Shown here piece by piece: positions 60,912-64,000 of a stretch of 64,000 bases of DNA (within the stretch, counting starts at the first letter, position 1; each line of letters begins with the position of its first letter). A program made the position numbers and the translations under genes. Origin of the DNA: Paenibacillus xylanilyticus (GTDB lineage: Bacteria; Bacillota; Bacilli; Paenibacillales; Paenibacillaceae); assembly GCF_013359935.1 (NCBI RefSeq), contig NZ_JABMCB010000185.1, forward strand, positions 1 through 64,000, written 5' to 3'. The notes under the pieces are model-generated. The model saw nothing but the letters and a program-made list of their open reading frames with translations, had not been told where the DNA came from and ran no database searches.

Positions 60912-62558
60912 TCATTGATAACTGGGATAGATAATGCCGATATCTCGGAAAGTTTTTAAAACACCATCCGTATAGCATTGCATCTCATTTCCTTTGATTA
61001 GGATCGGGATGGATTTCCCCTGATAGATGAGCTCACCCTTAATTGTCCGCACACTCATTCCAATGACACTTTCAAGCCGACCCTCACGATCGGTAACCAG
61101 TCGAATGCCAGACGGGCCTTGAATGTGAAGACTGCCTTCCCGGTATACCATAAGATGGTCTTGTGTAATCACCAACTCGAAATGCTGACCATTTACAGTT
61201 CGGCTGTATGCCGTATTGCCAGCAACCACCTCGCCATGATCCATGTCCACGGGAAGAAGTCCGGTAAACCACAGCTGGTCTGAACCGACGGGCATAATTC
61301 CGCATAATCGTTCCACATAATCGAGTAGACACAGGATCGCAGGGGAGTAAGTTTCTGTGAAGCCTTCCTCACCGGTCCATGGGCTTAGGTTTTGGGCAAA
61401 ACGTTGCGCTCTGGACAATGCAGCAAGGATCGGATTCATCACCCAGGTCAATTCCACATACCGATGATGAGCTTCGAAGGCATGGGGGGCTCGAATCAGG
61501 CTCAAAAAATTGGATGGTCCACCCCAGCTGTTATAGGCAGATGAAGGATCGAACCTGGGATCGTCCATGGCTATGGATGGAAAGGGATATCGGGCAAAAA
61601 ACTTGCTTGTATTCAGCAGATATCTTCGTAACACCTTGTCGAACAAGTCTTGGTCGCCCACTTCGCAGGCCATCACGCGCAGCAGCACATCGGATTGGAC
61701 TCTGACCAGCTCGTCATTTCGATCACGATCATAAAAGAACTGCTCATCTTCGTCATAACAATAACGAAAGAGACGATCCAGACTGATTTCGGCTTTGGCC
61801 TTCCATTCCAAACCGGATTCGCCAAGCTCCTCAGCCATACGGGCCAAATACATGCGCTGGCAATATATATTGGCGGTCAAATCCGGGGCCAGGAAGGGCA
61901 GTACCGGAGAATCCGGATGACATGCAGCAGGATCATTCCTGTAGGGCGTATCCGGCACATGCCAGAACCTCGGTGACAGATCATGTCCGGTATCAAATGT
62001 GCTGAAGGCCTCAACACATCCGGTTCCCCGAGTATCCCGGTGACGCGCGATCCATTCGTCATAACGTGACATGGCCGTATACATCGTTTTTAGGAAAATG
62101 CGGTCCTGGCCGTGAAGCAGATAGTGGTTCCATACACTTCGGGCTAGTGGAGTAACCAGTTGAATCTGACGATAGGAAGGACCGTCCTCCGTCAGTTTAT
62201 AAGGCAGCAAGCCATCTTCTCGCTGATGAGCGGCAAAGCTAAGATAGGTCGTTTGGGAAACGGATGGAACCAGGCGGGACAGCAGCTCTGCGTTAATCGT
62301 ACCTGTGCTCTCCAGCCAGCAGCCGAGATAAATTCCTCCTTCCTGTAGAACAGGATCGCTGCCATCCATGGGAACAATGCAGGCAAGCAGCTTCTCTACT
62401 GCAGTGTAATAGGCCTTTTCCAGTCGTCCGTCTGATGCGGCAAAACGAACTCCAGTTTCCTGCCACTCTTGCAGGATCTTTGCATCTTCCGGTTTAGCCG
62501 GCTGCACGAGGTCTTGAATGGAGATTTGGCGCAGCCGGTTTACTAGTTCTTCTGTCAT
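60912..62558 (-). CDS. (alpha/alpha)6-barrel glycosidase, trehalase/GH63-like
   Basis: A 548-aa cytoplasmic protein without a signal peptide. The central part has repeats of helix-pair barrel sequence typical of GH63/GH37-like enzymes: FSTFDTGHDLSPRFW (about 186-200), DLTANIYCQRMYLARMAEELG (about 227-247), SSAYNSWGGPSNFLSLI (about 345-361) and YVELTWVMNPILAALS (about 371-386), with a beta-rich C-terminal domain. The exact glycosidic substrate is unclear. AAGGAGGCG ribosome site. It follows a sugar-binding lipoprotein gene by 23 bp, so its substrate is probably an imported oligosaccharide. Confidence 0.78.
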   Translation of the reverse strand: MTEELVNRLRQISIQDLVQPAKPEDAKILQEWQETGVRFAASDGRLEKAYYTAVEKLLACIVPMDGSDPVLQEGGIYLGCWLESTGTINAELLSRLVPSVSQTTYLSFAAHQREDGLLPYKLTEDGPSYRQIQLVTPLARSVWNHYLLHGQDRIFLKTMYTAMSRYDEWIARHRDTRGTGCVEAFSTFDTGHDLSPRFWHVPDTPYRNDPAACHPDSPVLPFLAPDLTANIYCQRMYLARMAEELGESGLEWKAKAEISLDRLFRYCYDEDEQFFYDRDRNDELVRVQSDVLLRVMACEVGDQDLFDKVLRRYLLNTSKFFARYPFPSIAMDDPRFDPSSAYNSWGGPSNFLSLIRAPHAFEAHHRYVELTWVMNPILAALSRAQRFAQNLSPWTGEEGFTETYSPAILCLLDYVERLCGIMPVGSDQLWFTGLLPVDMDHGEVVAGNTAYSRTVNGQHFELVITQDHLMVYREGSLHIQGPSGIRLVTDREGRLESVIGMSVRTIKGELIYQGKSIPILIKGNEMQCYTDGVLKTFRDIGIIYPSYQ

Positions 62559-62581
62559 GTCCGCCTCCTTGTGGGGCTCGG

Positions 62582-63898
62582 TTATTGATTCGATTCGAAG
62601 ATTCGAACGGTACCGTTGTAGAAACTCGATACGGCTTCCTCGACACTTTTGCGTCCAAAGCCAATTTCCTGGGTTGTCGTCTGAGCCAGCTTGGAGAATT
62701 CGGCAAAACCAGGAGGGTTATAGCTTACATCAAAAGGTTCCGTTTTGGTGGCTTCAGATACAAAATTGGTATAGTCATAAACGAGCTCTTCAACAGCTCC
62801 CGCTTCTTTCTGAAGAAGATTACGATTGGTTTCCGTAACAGGAACGCCGCGGTCATTGCCAAGAATTCGGGCAGCATCTGGATCATTGATTCAGAAATCC
62901 ATTAGCGTGGCAACCTCTTTCGGATACTTGGTATTCGCATAGCCCGATAATCCCTGACTGGATTCGAAAACGACACCCGTACCTTTGGGTCCACGCGGAA
63001 CAGGATGCAGAATTAGCGGATCTTCCGTCAGACTCTGGAAGGCAGCCAGCTGGTTGGAAGGAAGCAGGCTCATGGCGGCTTTGCCCGTGATCAGCAGGGA
63101 TTTGCTCGTGTCATCATGGGGATTGGAGACCTGCATTTCAGGTGTAACCACACCGCCGGATGCCGAAGCCTTCTCCCAATACTGGAACCATGCGAGGACA
63201 TCTTCCTGTGCAAACCCTAATGTACCGTTTTTCATGTCATACAGCTGTTTGCCACGCTGCTTTAAGTAGATGTCCATGCCGTCGACCGTGAAGTTATAGG
63301 TTCCAAATATACCATCGCCGAGCTTGTCAGACAGCTCCTTGCTGATGGCCGCATAATCATCCCAGGTCCAATCCGAATCAGGCAGAGGAATGCCAGCTTT
63401 TTCAAACAAAGCCTTGTTGATCACAATGCCGCGTGCGTTGGCACCTGCTGAAATATGCTGAAGCTTTCCGTCAAGACGCCCGTATTCCACCATGGTGGTA
63501 TCCATGCCATCCAGGTTCAACTCCTTGCCAACATACGGATCAAGATTGAGCAGCACATTCTTTTTGGCATAGTCGACCACATTTCCACCCAGGAAGAAAA
63601 CATCCGGTGCAGTGCCTGACGCCAGCTGCGTATTCAGTTTGTCAAAGTATCCGGAGGAAGGAGCAAATTCGCCCACAATTTTAATATTCGGATGTTTCTC
63701 CTGAAATACTTGAAGGGCTTCGTTCGTAATATCGGCTCGCTTCTGGTCACCCCACCACATCATGCGCAGTTCAACCTGACCGTTGGCTTCGCCCTTTTGA
63801 TCCGTATTGCCGTCAGCGCCTGTATGATCCGTACCAGAGCAGGCTGTTGCGAGTAACAGGAGTGAGGCGGCCATTCCCATCTTGAGTCGTTTAAACAT
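62582..63898 (-). pseudogene. sugar ABC-transporter binding lipoprotein, interrupted by TGA
   Basis: A 438-codon gene for an extracellular solute-binding protein. Signal peptide with lipobox LLATAC (Cys about 20), then MalE/UgpB-type domain (RMMWWGDQKRADITNEAL, GDGIFGTYNFTVDGMDIYLKQRGKQLYD). In frame, TGA at 62891-62893 replaces a codon at position 336 in a segment normally like MDFxINDPDAARILGNDRGVP, and the same frame then continues for 102 residues to a TAA at 62582. The product would lose about a quarter of its length. GGGAGGATG ribosome site before the ATG. Permease genes are missing between it and the glycosidase. Confidence 0.8.
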
Positions 63899-64000
63899 TG
63901 TTCATCCTCCCAACAAATATGGTGATTTTGAAACTTTGGCGTACTTAAACATGTGGAGAGTGGTAGACCATAGCCTGACAATCTTTTAATCGGTACTTAC
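63899..64000 (-). promoter_or_regulatory. upstream region of the binding-lipoprotein gene, cut by the window end
   Basis: About 100 bp of noncoding DNA before the lipoprotein gene; no clear promoter boxes or operator could be assigned. The rest lies beyond the window. Confidence 0.3.

Noticed and set aside
1..64000. Search for CRISPR arrays, tRNA/rRNA genes, transposases, prophage or toxin-antitoxin pairs
   Set aside because: Nothing with the required repeats, cloverleaf or protein motifs was seen by eye; a computed scan was not possible.

Overview
The window looks like chromosomal DNA of a low-to-mid-GC Gram-positive spore former, most likely a Paenibacillus. This is inferred from strong AGGAGG-type ribosome sites, hairpin-plus-U-tract terminators after nearly every unit, and a YteA-type DksA protein, a DUF3243 protein, an SLH-anchored GH18 enzyme, a CYP102-type P450 fusion and many small sugar-use operons. 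No rRNA, tRNA, CRISPR array, insertion sequence or prophage was seen. Most of the window is an ordinary metabolic and regulatory region, not an island.

Layout. 0.2-2.5 kb: yteA, a DivIVA-domain protein, an Rrf2 regulator and a phosphodiesterase. 2.7-5.9 kb: a sugar isomerase/epimerase plus two Gfo/Idh/MocA dehydrogenases. 6.1-9.7 kb: a patch of remnants and small enzymes (NUDIX stub, three GNATs of which one is 5'-truncated, a methyltransferase, a P-loop kinase) and a structured intergenic element at about 7490-7622. 10.1-15.3 kb: a PhnD-PhnC-PhnE-PhnE type importer with a CX5R phosphatase and a GntR regulator. 15.5-30.3 kb: mixed housekeeping and redox genes (Gpx, AraC, acyl-ACP thioesterase, nitroreductase, SLH-GH18 protein, TrxR-like flavoprotein, FAD oxidase plus half-size MFS, DUF3243, CtaB, LysR/EamA pair). 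30.4-38.5 kb: LacI regulator plus GH2 beta-mannosidase, a Fur-controlled AraC/iron-siderophore-binding reading frame, and a GH42 beta-galactosidase. 38.8-45.1 kb: a SRAP-family protein with altered active site, an Old Yellow Enzyme, a DeoR-OsmC-DUF2062 cluster, an AEC transporter and a beta-propeller lactonase. 45.4-47.2 kb: formaldehyde fixation by the ribulose monophosphate route (hxlA, hxlB, hxlR). 47.4-49.8 kb: PepF peptidase and DUF2500. 50.1-55.4 kb: rhamnulokinase, DeoR and lutABC, which fits rhamnose catabolism through lactaldehyde and lactate. 55.7-59.7 kb: a second Gpx and CYP102. 59.9-63.9 kb: two unknown proteins, an (alpha/alpha)6-barrel glycosidase and a sugar-binding lipoprotein gene interrupted by an in-frame TGA.

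Most worth a second look: (1) the AraC regulator at 34458 runs without a stop into a lipoprotein with its own Fur box, ribosome site and signal peptide; (2) the nonsense codon at 62891-62893; (3) the structured intergenic element at 7490-7622; (4) near-identical operator/-10 arrangements in front of the nitroreductase and the Old Yellow Enzyme; (5) the SRAP protein lacking two catalytic residues; (6) the Phn-type importer tied to a tyrosine-phosphatase-like enzyme. I did not find a clear new defence or biosynthetic system. All family assignments come from reading motifs, without database searches.
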